Below, one piece after another: positions 34,377 to 42,538 of a stretch of DNA of 48,103 bases; within the stretch, counting starts at the first letter, position 1; each line of letters begins with the position of its first letter. A model generated the notes under the pieces. That model made no database searches and had not been told where the DNA came from. It saw only the letters and a list, made by a program, of their open reading frames with translations. The stretch spans positions 1-48,103 of the forward strand of contig JACQOJ010000103.1 of the NCBI GenBank assembly GCA_016202605.1. The letters run 5' to 3'. A program made the translations under genes and the position numbers. Source of the stretch: Betaproteobacteria bacterium (GTDB lineage: Bacteria > Pseudomonadota > Gammaproteobacteria > Burkholderiales > SG8-41).

Positions 34377-35677
34377 TGCATCTCCTTTTCTCCAGCGCTC
34401 GTGTGGTCGCGCGCCGCTGTTTCGGAACCAGGCCCGGCGGTTGGCGACGGGTTCGCCTCAGCCATCGAGATCACGCCACTCGCAATCAGCCGCTCGATGT
34501 CAGCCTCCGCCAGACCGGCCAGCTCCTGCAGCACTTCACGCGTGTGTTCTCCGAGAAGCGGTGGTGGATCGAGGGGTTGCGCGTCGTAGCAGCCAGCAAA
34601 ATGCAGGGGACTGCCTACGACCCTCACTGTGCCGGCCACCGGATGCCGCGTTTCCTTTATGAACCCGCGCGCCCGCACGACGTCCTGATTGAGCGCTTGG
34701 CCGATATTGTTCACAGGTCCATGCGGCACGTCGGCCGCATCAAGGATCGCCTGCCACTCTGCAACGGTGCGCGTCAACATCACGTCGTTGATCATCGCTT
34801 CGAGTTCGGCCCGGTTCTTGAACCGGTCTTTGACGGTGCGAAAGCGGGGATCGACGACCAAATCCTCGCGCCCGATCGCCCGGCAGAAGTTGCGCCAGAA
34901 CGTGCCCACGTGGAGGGCGAGCACCAGATGACCATCCTTCGCCGGCACCAGCCCGTAGGGCACGATACTGTGATGGCTGCTGCCCATGCGGCCCGGGTTT
35001 TCTCCCGTGACCAGATACATCTCGCCGAGGTAACCGAGCAGCCCCATGAGCCCTTCGAGCAGGCTCAGGTCCACGCGGCAGCCGCGGCCGGTGGCGTTGC
35101 GTTCCGCGAGCGCCGCGAGCACGCCGATTGCCGCCCACAGTCCGCCACCGATGTCGCCGAGCGGCAGGCCCAGCTTGGTCGGGGGGCCGTCCGGATGGCC
35201 ATTGATGCTCATCACGCCGCTCAATGCCTGCGTGACGAGATCGAAAGAAGGCTTGTCGCACATGGGACCCGTCGAGCCAAACCCGCTGATCGAGCACACG
35301 ATGATGTCGGGATTCGCTTCCTTCAGCCGCTCGTAGCCGAGTCCCAGGCGGTCCATGACGCCCGGTCGAAAATTCTCCAGCACAACGTCGCAGCCTGCCG
35401 CGATCTTCAGCAGAAGCTCGCGTCCTTCCGGGCTTCGCGCATCGAGGGCGACGCTTTTCTTGTTGCGGTTGTTCGCGATGAAATAATGACTCTCGCCGTT
35501 CACGAACGGCGGTATGGTGCGCGTCTGGTCGCCGCCTTCCCGGTCTTCAATCTTGATCACCTCGGCGCCGAGATCGCCGAGGATCATCGAGCACAGCGGG
35601 CCGGCGAGCACGCGGGAAAGATCGAGCACGCGCACACCTGAAAGCGGGCCGCGCCGTTTGCTGACCAATGCTGTCAT
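34373..35677 (-). CDS. Family III (CaiB/BaiF) CoA-transferase
   Basis: 434 aa, GGAGG before the ATG. It shows VLDLSRVLAGPLCSMILGDLGAEVIKIED, NNRNKKSVALDARSP, LENFRPGVMDRLG, SGFGSTGP and the catalytic Asp175 in LPLGDIGGGLWAA. The C-terminus has PPLLGEHTREVLQELAG and a Pro/Ser/Thr-rich tail. It lies between a Bug receptor and the MaoC-like gene in one operon, so it likely activates the acid whose CoA ester MaoC uses. Confidence 0.92.
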   Translation of the reverse strand: MTALVSKRRGPLSGVRVLDLSRVLAGPLCSMILGDLGAEVIKIEDREGGDQTRTIPPFVNGESHYFIANNRNKKSVALDARSPEGRELLLKIAAGCDVVLENFRPGVMDRLGLGYERLKEANPDIIVCSISGFGSTGPMCDKPSFDLVTQALSGVMSINGHPDGPPTKLGLPLGDIGGGLWAAIGVLAALAERNATGRGCRVDLSLLEGLMGLLGYLGEMYLVTGENPGRMGSSHHSIVPYGLVPAKDGHLVLALHVGTFWRNFCRAIGREDLVVDPRFRTVKDRFKNRAELEAMINDVMLTRTVAEWQAILDAADVPHGPVNNIGQALNQDVVRARGFIKETRHPVAGTVRVVGSPLHFAGCYDAQPLDPPPLLGEHTREVLQELAGLAEADIERLIASGVISMAEANPSPTAGPGSETAARDHTSAGEKEMQ

Positions 35678-35712
35678 CGTTCCTCCATCCGCGCGAGCCT
35701 TCGCGGCGCGGA

Positions 35713-36681
35713 TCAGTTGATCTTGATGCCCGCCGCTTTCACGACGCGCGTGTATTTTTCGATGTCGCTGCGTATGAGCTGCGCGAATCCGGTCGCGCTG
35801 CCGCCCACGGCCTCGGCCCCTTGTGCGGCAAACTGTCGAGTGAGGTCCGTACTCCGGACGTGCCGCACGATCTCCTTGTTGAGCTGCGCGAGTATCGGCT
35901 GGGCGGTGCCACCGGGGGCGAGCACGCCAAACCAGTTGGTCACGTCGTAGCCCGCCACGGCGGATTCGTCGATAGTCGCCACCTGTGGCAGCGAGGCGGA
36001 ACGTTTCATGCTGCCCACCGCGATCGGCTTGAGCTTGCCTGACCTGATGTGCGGCAAGCCCTGGACCACGGTGCTGAAGAGGATCTCCACCTGCCCGGCA
36101 AGCACGTCGACCAGCGCGGGCGCACCGCCTTTGTAGGGGACGTGCACCATCTGCGTATTGGTCATCAGAGTGAAGAGGGCGCCGGCGAGATGGGGTGCCG
36201 ATCCGTTGCCCGATGATGCGTAGTTGAGCTGTCCCGGTCTGGCGCGCGCGAGGGCGATCAGCTCTTTGACGTTACTCGCCGGGAGCGATGGATGAGCGAC
36301 GAGCACGAAAGGCACAGAAGCGATTTGCGTGACGGGCGACAGGTCTTTGAGCGGGTCGAACGCGAGCTTATACAGCGCTGCGTTCACCGCGTAGCTCGCG
36401 GACACCATGAGAATGGTGTTACCGTCGCGCGCCGCTTTGGCGGCGAGCTCGGCGCCGATGTTGCCCCCCGCGCCCGCGCGATTGTCCACGGCTACCTGCT
36501 GGCCCATGCTCTCCGCGAGCTTTTGGGCAATAAGACGGGCCAAAATGTCCGTCCCTCCGCCCGGCGCGAAAGGCACGATCAGGCGTATCGGCTTCGACGG
36601 ATAAGTTTGAGCCTGGCCCGGCCGCGCCACGATGCCAAGGATTAAGCTCAAGCACAATACGGTGAGCGACAGCGGCCGCAT
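35713..36681 (-). CDS. Bug/TctC-family tripartite tricarboxylate receptor
   Basis: 322 aa from ATG 36681, with AGGAGG; an in-frame ATG at 36702 precedes the ribosome site and is rejected. The signal peptide ends near ARPGQAQTYP. Bug blocks: YPSKPIRLIVPFAPGGGTDILARL, DNRAGAGGNIGAELAAKAARDGN, HVPYKGGAPALVDVLAGQVEILF and ATIDESAVAGYDVTNW. It lies 38 bp downstream of the GntR gene. It is distinct from the other Bug protein of the same operon, implying two ligands or divergent specificity. Confidence 0.93.
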   Translation of the reverse strand: MRPLSLTVLCLSLILGIVARPGQAQTYPSKPIRLIVPFAPGGGTDILARLIAQKLAESMGQQVAVDNRAGAGGNIGAELAAKAARDGNTILMVSASYAVNAALYKLAFDPLKDLSPVTQIASVPFVLVAHPSLPASNVKELIALARARPGQLNYASSGNGSAPHLAGALFTLMTNTQMVHVPYKGGAPALVDVLAGQVEILFSTVVQGLPHIRSGKLKPIAVGSMKRSASLPQVATIDESAVAGYDVTNWFGVLAPGGTAQPILAQLNKEIVRHVRSTDLTRQFAAQGAEAVGGSATGFAQLIRSDIEKYTRVVKAAGIKIN

Positions 36682-36719
36682 AAGAACCTCCTCTATGAGC
36701 AACCTTCCGGACTGCGTGT

Positions 36720-37409
36720 TTATTCGACGACGGCGCCTTTGCGTTTTTGGTGTTTGGGCGCCATTGCGGACGGCCGTTCCGTGAGGTGCGATTGCAGCTC
36801 ACGCCAGCCTGCTTCGATGTGCTCGCGCACGGCGTTCGTAACCACTTTCTTGTCGCCTGTCCTGATCGCTTTCAACAGGCGGCGATGTTCCTCGGCGGCG
36901 CGGCCCGCTCTTCCGCCGATCAAATTGATGAGATCGAATGGATATTTGGCCCACAGCACCTGCACGAAGTGCAGTGTCTGCGGCTGCCGCGCGAGCGCGT
37001 AAAGGGTGCTGTGAAAACGGTAGTTGAGTGCGCGCACGGCTTCCCGGTCTTGGCGCGCTTCGGCCTCCTCGAACTCGCGCTGCAGGTTCGCGAGGCCGGC
37101 ATAATCGGCCGGCGTCATGTGTTCCATGGCGGCGAGCACGAGCCGGCTTTCCAGCAAGACGCGCAGGTCGTTGATTTCGCGCGTGGCCGACGCATCGAAC
37201 GGTACGACGATGACGCCGCGGTGCGTCTCACTCAGCACGTAACCTTCGGCCTCCAGGATGCGGAACGCCTCGCGCACAGGCGTGATGCTGAGCTTCAGCT
37301 CCTCGGCGATTTCAGCTTGTTTTAACCGCGCGCCGCGGGGAAACCGGCCCGAAAGTATTCCTTCGCGCAGGTATTCCGCGACGTAAACTTCCTTGGTCTT
37401 GAAGCTCAT
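36720..37409 (-). CDS. GntR-family (FCD subfamily) transcriptional regulator
   Basis: 229 aa. The N-terminal winged HTH has YVAEYLREGILSGRFPRGARLKQAEIAEEL, then LKLSITPVREAFRILEAEGYV. The all-helical FCD ligand domain follows (INDLRVLLESRLVLAAMEHM, NYRFHSTLYALA, EEHRRLLKAIRTGD). The FCD His/Asp metal-site pattern is visible in part (NYRFHS, EEHRRLL). It is encoded inside the minus-strand operon between two Bug genes. It starts directly after the preceding stop, so it probably autoregulates the divergent operons. The palindrome at 40452 is the best operator candidate. Confidence 0.92.
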   Translation of the reverse strand: MSFKTKEVYVAEYLREGILSGRFPRGARLKQAEIAEELKLSITPVREAFRILEAEGYVLSETHRGVIVVPFDASATREINDLRVLLESRLVLAAMEHMTPADYAGLANLQREFEEAEARQDREAVRALNYRFHSTLYALARQPQTLHFVQVLWAKYPFDLINLIGGRAGRAAEEHRRLLKAIRTGDKKVVTNAVREHIEAGWRELQSHLTERPSAMAPKHQKRKGAVVE

Positions 37410-38387
37410 CTATTCAGCTTTGATCCCCGCTGATTTGACAACTTTTGCCCAGCGCGCAATCTCGCTCTTGATGTGGCCGATGGCTTGCTGCGCCGTGCCG
37501 GCCACAATGATCGCCCCTTGGCTCGACAGCTTGTCCTTCAAATCCGGAGACCGGGCGGCCTTGACGATCTCGGTATTAAGCTTGCTCACGACGGCGCTTG
37601 GGACACCGGCCGGGCCCAGCACGATGAAATATGTGGCTGCTTCGAATCCGGGCAGGCCCGCCTCCGCAATCGTGGGCAGATCGGGCATGGCAGGCGAGCG
37701 TTCGGCACTCGCCATCGCGATCGCGCGCAGTCTGCCGTTGCGGACGTGCGGTATGGTCGGAACCGGACTCGCAAACATCATATCGATCTGGCCGCCCAGC
37801 AGATCATTGAGCGCCGGGCCGGTGCCTTTATAAGGTACGTGAACGGTCTTGACGCCGGCCATGAGATTGAAAAGCTCGCCTCCGAGATGCACGATGCTCG
37901 CCGTGCCGCTCGAGCCGTAATTGAGCTTGCCCGGTCGCGCTTTGGCGAGCGCGATCAATTCCTTGACCGTCCTGGCGGGCACGTTCGGGTGTACCGTGAG
38001 CATCATCGGCGAGGTGGCGATAAACGCGATGCCCGTGAAATCCTTAACCGGGTCGTAGGGCAATTTGCGCAAGCTGGGGTTGATGCCGTGGCTGCTCGTG
38101 GCCATGACCAAGGTGTATCCGTCCGCCGCGGAGCGGGCGACGAGCTCCGTGCCGATAATCGTCGAGCCGCCGGGCCGGTTATCGACGATGACCGGCTGGT
38201 TCATGCTCTCCGATATTTTCTGGCCGATCATCCGCGAAACGATATCGCCTCCGCCGCCCGGCGCGAGCGGCACCACCAAGCGGACAGGCTTCGTCGGGTA
38301 GTCTTGCGCGGCGGCCCCGGGGCTGGCCGCAAGGAGCAGCGCGCAGGCGAAATAACGTACTTTAACAGGCAGTTTCGTGATGAACAT
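37410..38387 (-). CDS. Bug/TctC-family tripartite tricarboxylate receptor
   Basis: 325 aa with AGGAGG before ATG 38387. The signal peptide ends at PGAAAQDYP. Family blocks: YPTKPVRLVVPLAPGGGGDIVSRMI, DNRPGGSTIIGTELVARSAADGYT, HVPYKGTGPALNDLLGGQIDMMF and PTIAEAGLPGFEAATY. It lies 38 bp after the sucD-like gene and abuts the GntR gene, so it is part of the same transcript. Ligand unknown. Confidence 0.93.
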   Translation of the reverse strand: MFITKLPVKVRYFACALLLAASPGAAAQDYPTKPVRLVVPLAPGGGGDIVSRMIGQKISESMNQPVIVDNRPGGSTIIGTELVARSAADGYTLVMATSSHGINPSLRKLPYDPVKDFTGIAFIATSPMMLTVHPNVPARTVKELIALAKARPGKLNYGSSGTASIVHLGGELFNLMAGVKTVHVPYKGTGPALNDLLGGQIDMMFASPVPTIPHVRNGRLRAIAMASAERSPAMPDLPTIAEAGLPGFEAATYFIVLGPAGVPSAVVSKLNTEIVKAARSPDLKDKLSSQGAIIVAGTAQQAIGHIKSEIARWAKVVKSAGIKAE

Positions 38388-38425
38388 GGCTTCCTCCTCG
38401 TTCTATCAAACGCGTCGATGTGACT

Positions 38426-39322
38426 CTAGGTGTCCAGAACTTCCTTTTCACTCTGTGACATGGCGTGCTGCGCGACAAGAACCAGATCGCGCAAACTGTT
38501 CGCCACGTGTACCCCCGCTTTGCGCAGCGCCTCCGCTTTGGCTGCCTGGGTGTCGACCTGCGACCCGACGAGCGCGGCCGCGTGGCCCATTTTTTTCCCG
38601 CGCGGCGCGGCGCTGCCGACGATCAGAGCGGCGGTCGGCTTGGCATCGGCGCGGGCGGCATAGCGGGCAAGCGCGTACTCTTCATTGCCGCCGATTTCGC
38701 CCAGGTAGAGCATAGCCTCCGTGTCCGGGTCGTTGTGCAGCAGTTCAATCGCTTCGGCCGCGTTCAATCCTTTCACCGGGTCGCCGCCGATGCCAATCGC
38801 ACTGCTCTGACCGATTCCAGCCGTCGTCAGGCGCCACGCCACTTCGTAAGAGAGCGAGCCGCTGCGCGAGATCACGCCGAGCTTGCCGGGCATATAGCAA
38901 AACGACGGCATGAACCCGAGCTTGGCTTTCCCTGGCGAAATGACGCCCGGCGTGTTGGGACCGATCAGGACCGCGCCGTCACGATGGGTGGCCGCGCGCA
39001 TATCGATCGCGTCCTGTACCGGCAAGCCGTCCCCCGGATAGACCACGACTCTGCATCCCGCATCGAGCGCTTCCAGCACGGCGTCGAGCGCGCCCGGCGC
39101 GGGTACGTAGATGAGCGCCGCCTGCGCTCCGGTTGCGCTGCACGCGGCGCGCATATCCTCGAAGACCGGCACGCCCTCGACTTCCCGCGCATTACGGCCA
39201 GGCGCCACGCCAGCGACGACCTGAGTACCATAAGCCACCATATCGCGCGCTGAAAATCGGCCGAAGTTGCCTCCAATGCCCTGGATCACAACGCGTGCTG
39301 ATTGATCGATAAGTACGCTCAT
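38426..39322 (-). CDS. sucD: Succinate-CoA ligase-like alpha subunit (second copy)
   Basis: 298 aa. It has VVIQGIGGNFGRFSARDMVAYGTQVVAGV in the CoA-binding domain, SRSGSLSYEVAWRL and GIGGDPVKG. The phosphohistidine is His247 in GHAAAL. The GPNCPG loop reads GPNTPG, again with Thr in place of Cys. A C-terminal tail (AQHAMSQSEKEVLDT) extends beyond the usual end. Its ATG overlaps the beta stop (ATGA). With its beta subunit it heads an operon of transport, CoA-transferase and MaoC genes, so a substrate other than succinate is likely. Confidence 0.87.
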   Translation of the reverse strand: MSVLIDQSARVVIQGIGGNFGRFSARDMVAYGTQVVAGVAPGRNAREVEGVPVFEDMRAACSATGAQAALIYVPAPGALDAVLEALDAGCRVVVYPGDGLPVQDAIDMRAATHRDGAVLIGPNTPGVISPGKAKLGFMPSFCYMPGKLGVISRSGSLSYEVAWRLTTAGIGQSSAIGIGGDPVKGLNAAEAIELLHNDPDTEAMLYLGEIGGNEEYALARYAARADAKPTAALIVGSAAPRGKKMGHAAALVGSQVDTQAAKAEALRKAGVHVANSLRDLVLVAQHAMSQSEKEVLDT

Positions 39323-40437
39323 GGCGTTCGTACTTCCGCCACCGCGGCGTCAATCGCCGATTCCAGTGTTGGGTAGTTATACAAGCCGGCCTCCCGCATG
39401 ACCGCGTCGGCTTTGTCCCGCCCGGTCCCGTTCATCCTGAAGAAGACCGGCTTGCGCGACCGCCGTTTCTTCATGATGTCGCCCATGACCCGCGCGACGC
39501 GATCCATGTGCGTGCCTCCGCCGAATATGCTGACCAGAATGGCCCTGACCTCGGGTTCGGCATCGAGCAGCTTGAACGCGAGCTGATACCCGGCGGGTGT
39601 CGGGTTCGAGCTGCAATCGAGAAAGCAGGCGGGCTTCAGGCCGGCGTCCGCGATCAAATCCATGGCGGCCATCGTCATTCCGGCACCACCGGAGACAAGG
39701 CCCACTTCTCCACCGAGCCACACCATCATCAGGTTGCCGGCGAGCGCTTTCGCGACCGCCGGCCGCTCTTTTTTCCGCGCGCGCTCCAGCTCGTCCGAGG
39801 TCTCGGCATGCCTGAAGGCAGCGGCTTCGTCGAGAACGATTTTCGCGTCGAGCGCGAGGAGCTTCCCGTCCGGCATTACGGCCAGCGGGTTGATCTCGAT
39901 GGTGATGGCGTCGATTGCCGTAGCGAGAAAGAGCAGCCGGCGTGCGAGCGCGACCACCCGCTCACGCAGTGCGCAATCTTGCTCGATGTCGGCCAGCAGA
40001 CGTCGAAATCCGTGCGCTTTGAAGTTACGCGGTGCTCCAAAAGGATATTCAAGGGGCGCCTGCTGCTCCACTTCAACGCCACCGGCGGGCGCGTAAAGCA
40101 TCGCGTAGCCGCCTGCCATTCCGTCCACCGTAATGCCGAGATAGATCTCGCGCGCATGATCAAGCCACGGCTCCACCAGCAGAGTCTGCGGGCGCTCGCC
40201 GCTGAAATCGTTTTCAAACAAGCGCTGCGCCGCAGCTTCGGCTTCCTCCATGTTCGCGGCGCGCAACACGCCGCCCGCCCTGCCGCGGCCTCCAGAGGAG
40301 ACCTGCGCCTTCACTGCAATCGGAAAGCCGTTGCGCCAGCTGCGCAACTGATTCGGCTCGCGGATAAGGCTGCCGTGGGGAACCGCTATCCCGTGCGTCC
40401 CAAGCAGCAGCTTCCCCTTGTGTTCTGTGATCATCAT
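39319..40437 (-). CDS. sucC: Succinate-CoA ligase-like beta subunit (second copy, ATP-grasp)
   Basis: 372 aa from ATG 40437. ATP-grasp motifs: AVKAQVSSGGRGRAGGV, TIEINPLAVMPDGKLLALDAKI; C-terminal domain VSGGAGMTMAAMDLI, FLDCSSNPTP and FGGGTHMDRVARVM. The His-bearing alpha subunit overlaps. The ATG at 40464 lies inside the AT-rich palindrome, so a start at 40437 or 40434 is preferred. No strong ribosome site is visible. It is the first gene of the seven-gene minus-strand operon. Confidence 0.86.
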   Translation of the reverse strand: MMITEHKGKLLLGTHGIAVPHGSLIREPNQLRSWRNGFPIAVKAQVSSGGRGRAGGVLRAANMEEAEAAAQRLFENDFSGERPQTLLVEPWLDHAREIYLGITVDGMAGGYAMLYAPAGGVEVEQQAPLEYPFGAPRNFKAHGFRRLLADIEQDCALRERVVALARRLLFLATAIDAITIEINPLAVMPDGKLLALDAKIVLDEAAAFRHAETSDELERARKKERPAVAKALAGNLMMVWLGGEVGLVSGGAGMTMAAMDLIADAGLKPACFLDCSSNPTPAGYQLAFKLLDAEPEVRAILVSIFGGGTHMDRVARVMGDIMKKRRSRKPVFFRMNGTGRDKADAVMREAGLYNYPTLESAIDAAVAEVRTP

Positions 40438-40451
40438 CTTGCGTCTCGAAC

Positions 40452-40471
40452 AAATATAATGCATTATATTT
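40452..40471. promoter_or_regulatory. Perfect 20-bp AT-rich palindrome, candidate GntR operator
   Basis: AAATATAATGCATTATATTT is a perfect inverted repeat in otherwise G+C-rich DNA. It lies in the 112-bp gap between the divergent sucC-like and MaoC-like genes. It contains TATAAT on one strand and ATTATA on the other, so repressor binding here could block promoters in both directions. FCD-type GntR proteins often bind short palindromes; the GntR gene at 36720 is the obvious candidate. The assignment is inference. Confidence 0.55.
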
Positions 40472-40549
40472 CTTTACGAGGCAAGGGCCGCAAGCGCCGA
40501 ATGACGCAGCCGGCCTTTCTCCAATCATCCACTACCGGAGCCGGGGATC

Positions 40550-41761
40550 ATGGGTTCGATTGACGAAAGGAACAAGATGCAGGATGCGCCGACCGAAGGA
40601 AAAATCACTGACGAGGCCATCGCTGCCGCGAAAGCGATGATCGGGTTGCGTCTCCGTCCGGAAGGCCCCTACCTGCAGGATGTGACGATCGATACAATTC
40701 GAAACTTCTGCAATGGTGTAGGCGATCTCAATCCCCTCTATCGCGATTGCGAATACGGCCGCAACAGCCGCTATGCGAGCGTGATCGCGCCTCCGATGTT
40801 CCCCATGGCCTACGGCTGGCTCGGACGCACGCGCTGGGGCCTGCCCGGCGTGCACGGCTTCTACGCCGGCAATGATTGGGAGCTCTTCCGCAATCTGCGC
40901 CCCGGCGATCGTATCAGCGCCGAAGAGCGCGTCGTCGCAGTGGATGAACGGCAAAGCGAGTTTTCCGGGCGGCTTGTCATTCAGTATGTCGAGGCACACT
41001 TCCTCAATCAGCACGACGATCTCATCGCACGCGTGCTCGGCTGGTGCACGCGGCATGAGCGCAAGGCTGCGCGGGACAAAGGCAAATACAAGGACGTCAA
41101 GACACATGAATACACGGCTGAGGAGCTCGGTGCAACCGACAGGGCCGTGGTCGAAGAAGACAGGAACATCTGTGGCCGCAACATCCGTTATTGGGAAGAC
41201 GTCGAGGAAGGCCAGGAACTCACGCCAATCGCGCGCGGCCCGCTTTCCATGATGGACACCATGGGCTTCCTCGTCGGCTGCGGCCGCGGCCATACCCACG
41301 GTGTGCTGCTCAAAGGCGCGCTGCGCCATCCCGGCCATTTCTTCCGCAACCCCGAAGCAGGCGGCGGCGTGGAATACACCGGCATCGGTCATCATCGCGA
41401 ATCCGTCGCAAAGGAAGTAGGCGTGCCGGGCGTCTACGACTACGGCCCGCAACGCTCGGCATGGGTTGCGACGCTGGTGACGAACTGGATGGGGGACGCC
41501 GGCTTCCTGAAGCGGATCAAGACCGAGCTGCGACGCTTCAACACGATGGGCGATACGACATGGTGCAAGGGCAAAGTCGTCAGGAAGTACAAGCAGGATG
41601 ACTATCCGCTCGTCGACATCGATGTGTGGGCAGAGAATCAGCGCGGCGAGAAAACGGTCACGAATGGCGGCGCGACAGTGATACTGCCGTCGAAGGACAT
41701 CAAGACCAGGATGTTCCACGACGGTTCCGGTCTCGATCTCGGCTACGCCATTTACAAGTAA
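40550..41761 (+). CDS. Double-hotdog MaoC-like dehydratase/hydratase (paralogue)
   Basis: 403 aa, first gene of the plus-strand operon. The N-terminal half has NGVGDLNPLYRDCEYGRNSRYASVIAPP, with Tyr where the hydratase His is expected. The linker has HERKAARDKGKYKD. The C-terminal half has DVEEGQELTPIARGPLS, a His-rich HTHGVLL ... GIGHHRESVAKEVG segment and YDYGPQRSAWVATLVTNWMGD. ATG 40577 (AAAGGA upstream) is an alternative start. It should act on an acyl-CoA. Two paralogues on opposite arms of the locus could work on successive intermediates or form a heteromer. Confidence 0.87.
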   Translation: MGSIDERNKMQDAPTEGKITDEAIAAAKAMIGLRLRPEGPYLQDVTIDTIRNFCNGVGDLNPLYRDCEYGRNSRYASVIAPPMFPMAYGWLGRTRWGLPGVHGFYAGNDWELFRNLRPGDRISAEERVVAVDERQSEFSGRLVIQYVEAHFLNQHDDLIARVLGWCTRHERKAARDKGKYKDVKTHEYTAEELGATDRAVVEEDRNICGRNIRYWEDVEEGQELTPIARGPLSMMDTMGFLVGCGRGHTHGVLLKGALRHPGHFFRNPEAGGGVEYTGIGHHRESVAKEVGVPGVYDYGPQRSAWVATLVTNWMGDAGFLKRIKTELRRFNTMGDTTWCKGKVVRKYKQDDYPLVDIDVWAENQRGEKTVTNGGATVILPSKDIKTRMFHDGSGLDLGYAIYK

Positions 41762-41779
41762 GCAACACGGAGGAGCACG

Positions 41780-42535
41780 ATGGATCTGGGGATCGACGGC
41801 AAGATTGCCGTCGTAACAGGTGCAAGCAGCGGTATCGGCCGCGAAATCGCAAGAGTGCTCGCTGCCGAGGGCGTGCAGGTAATCGTTACGGCGCGCCGCA
41901 GAGAGCACCTTGAAAGCCTGCAGCAGGAAATCGTAAAAGATGGTGGTAGGCGGCCGGTGACAATCAGCGCCGATCTCTGTGATCGCGCGACGCCGGAACG
42001 TATTGCCACCCGGGTCCTGGGGCAGTTCGGGCGCGCAGACATACTCGTCAACAGCGCGGGCGGTTCCCGGCCGCTACCCACCGATGCACCCGACGAGGCC
42101 TGGGACGAATCCTTCGCCATCAACTTCACTGCGGTCAGGAAAATGACGCACGCGCTGTTGCCGTCCATGCGGCAGCAGAAGTGGGGCCGCATCATCAACA
42201 TCACCGGCTCGATGGAGCCGCGCGTGTTCAATGCGGCAAATGCCGCGAAAGCGGGCGTGCATGCGTGGGCGAAAGGGCTCTCGCGCGTGATCGGCAAGGA
42301 TGGCGTTACGGTGAACTCGTTGCAGCCGGGCCGCATTCACAGCGAGCAGATCGACAAGCGTTTGCATCCCACCACCGAAGATCAGGAGCAATTCGCGAAG
42401 AACAACATTCCGCTGGGTTTTTTCGGAGATCCCGAAGATATGGCGTACATCGCCGCATTCCTGTGTTCGCCGAAGGCACGTTACATCACCGGGCAGCGCA
42501 TCTACGTCGATGGCGGTCTGCAATACGCCATCTAG
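41780..42535 (+). CDS. SDR-family oxidoreductase lacking the catalytic Tyr
   Basis: 251 aa, GGAGGA before the ATG. Cofactor motif TGASSGIG (13-20), NSAGGS (~91-96), a Ser in INITGS (~144) and a C-terminal GQRIYVDGG. In the YxxxK motif Lys157 is kept (ANAAKAG) but the Tyr position is Ala153. Either a neighbouring residue substitutes or it is not a classical redox enzyme. The MDLGI start and missing Tyr are shared with the SDR at 14513. It lies between the MaoC-like and first CoA-transferase genes with tight spacing. Confidence 0.9.
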   Translation: MDLGIDGKIAVVTGASSGIGREIARVLAAEGVQVIVTARRREHLESLQQEIVKDGGRRPVTISADLCDRATPERIATRVLGQFGRADILVNSAGGSRPLPTDAPDEAWDESFAINFTAVRKMTHALLPSMRQQKWGRIINITGSMEPRVFNAANAAKAGVHAWAKGLSRVIGKDGVTVNSLQPGRIHSEQIDKRLHPTTEDQEQFAKNNIPLGFFGDPEDMAYIAAFLCSPKARYITGQRIYVDGGLQYAI

Positions 42536-42538
42536 ATC

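Noticed and set aside
34376-35641. A 421-codon open frame on the plus strand
   Set aside because: It is the complement of a CoA-transferase gene with catalytic Asp and ribosome site; no domain is recognisable in the antisense frame.
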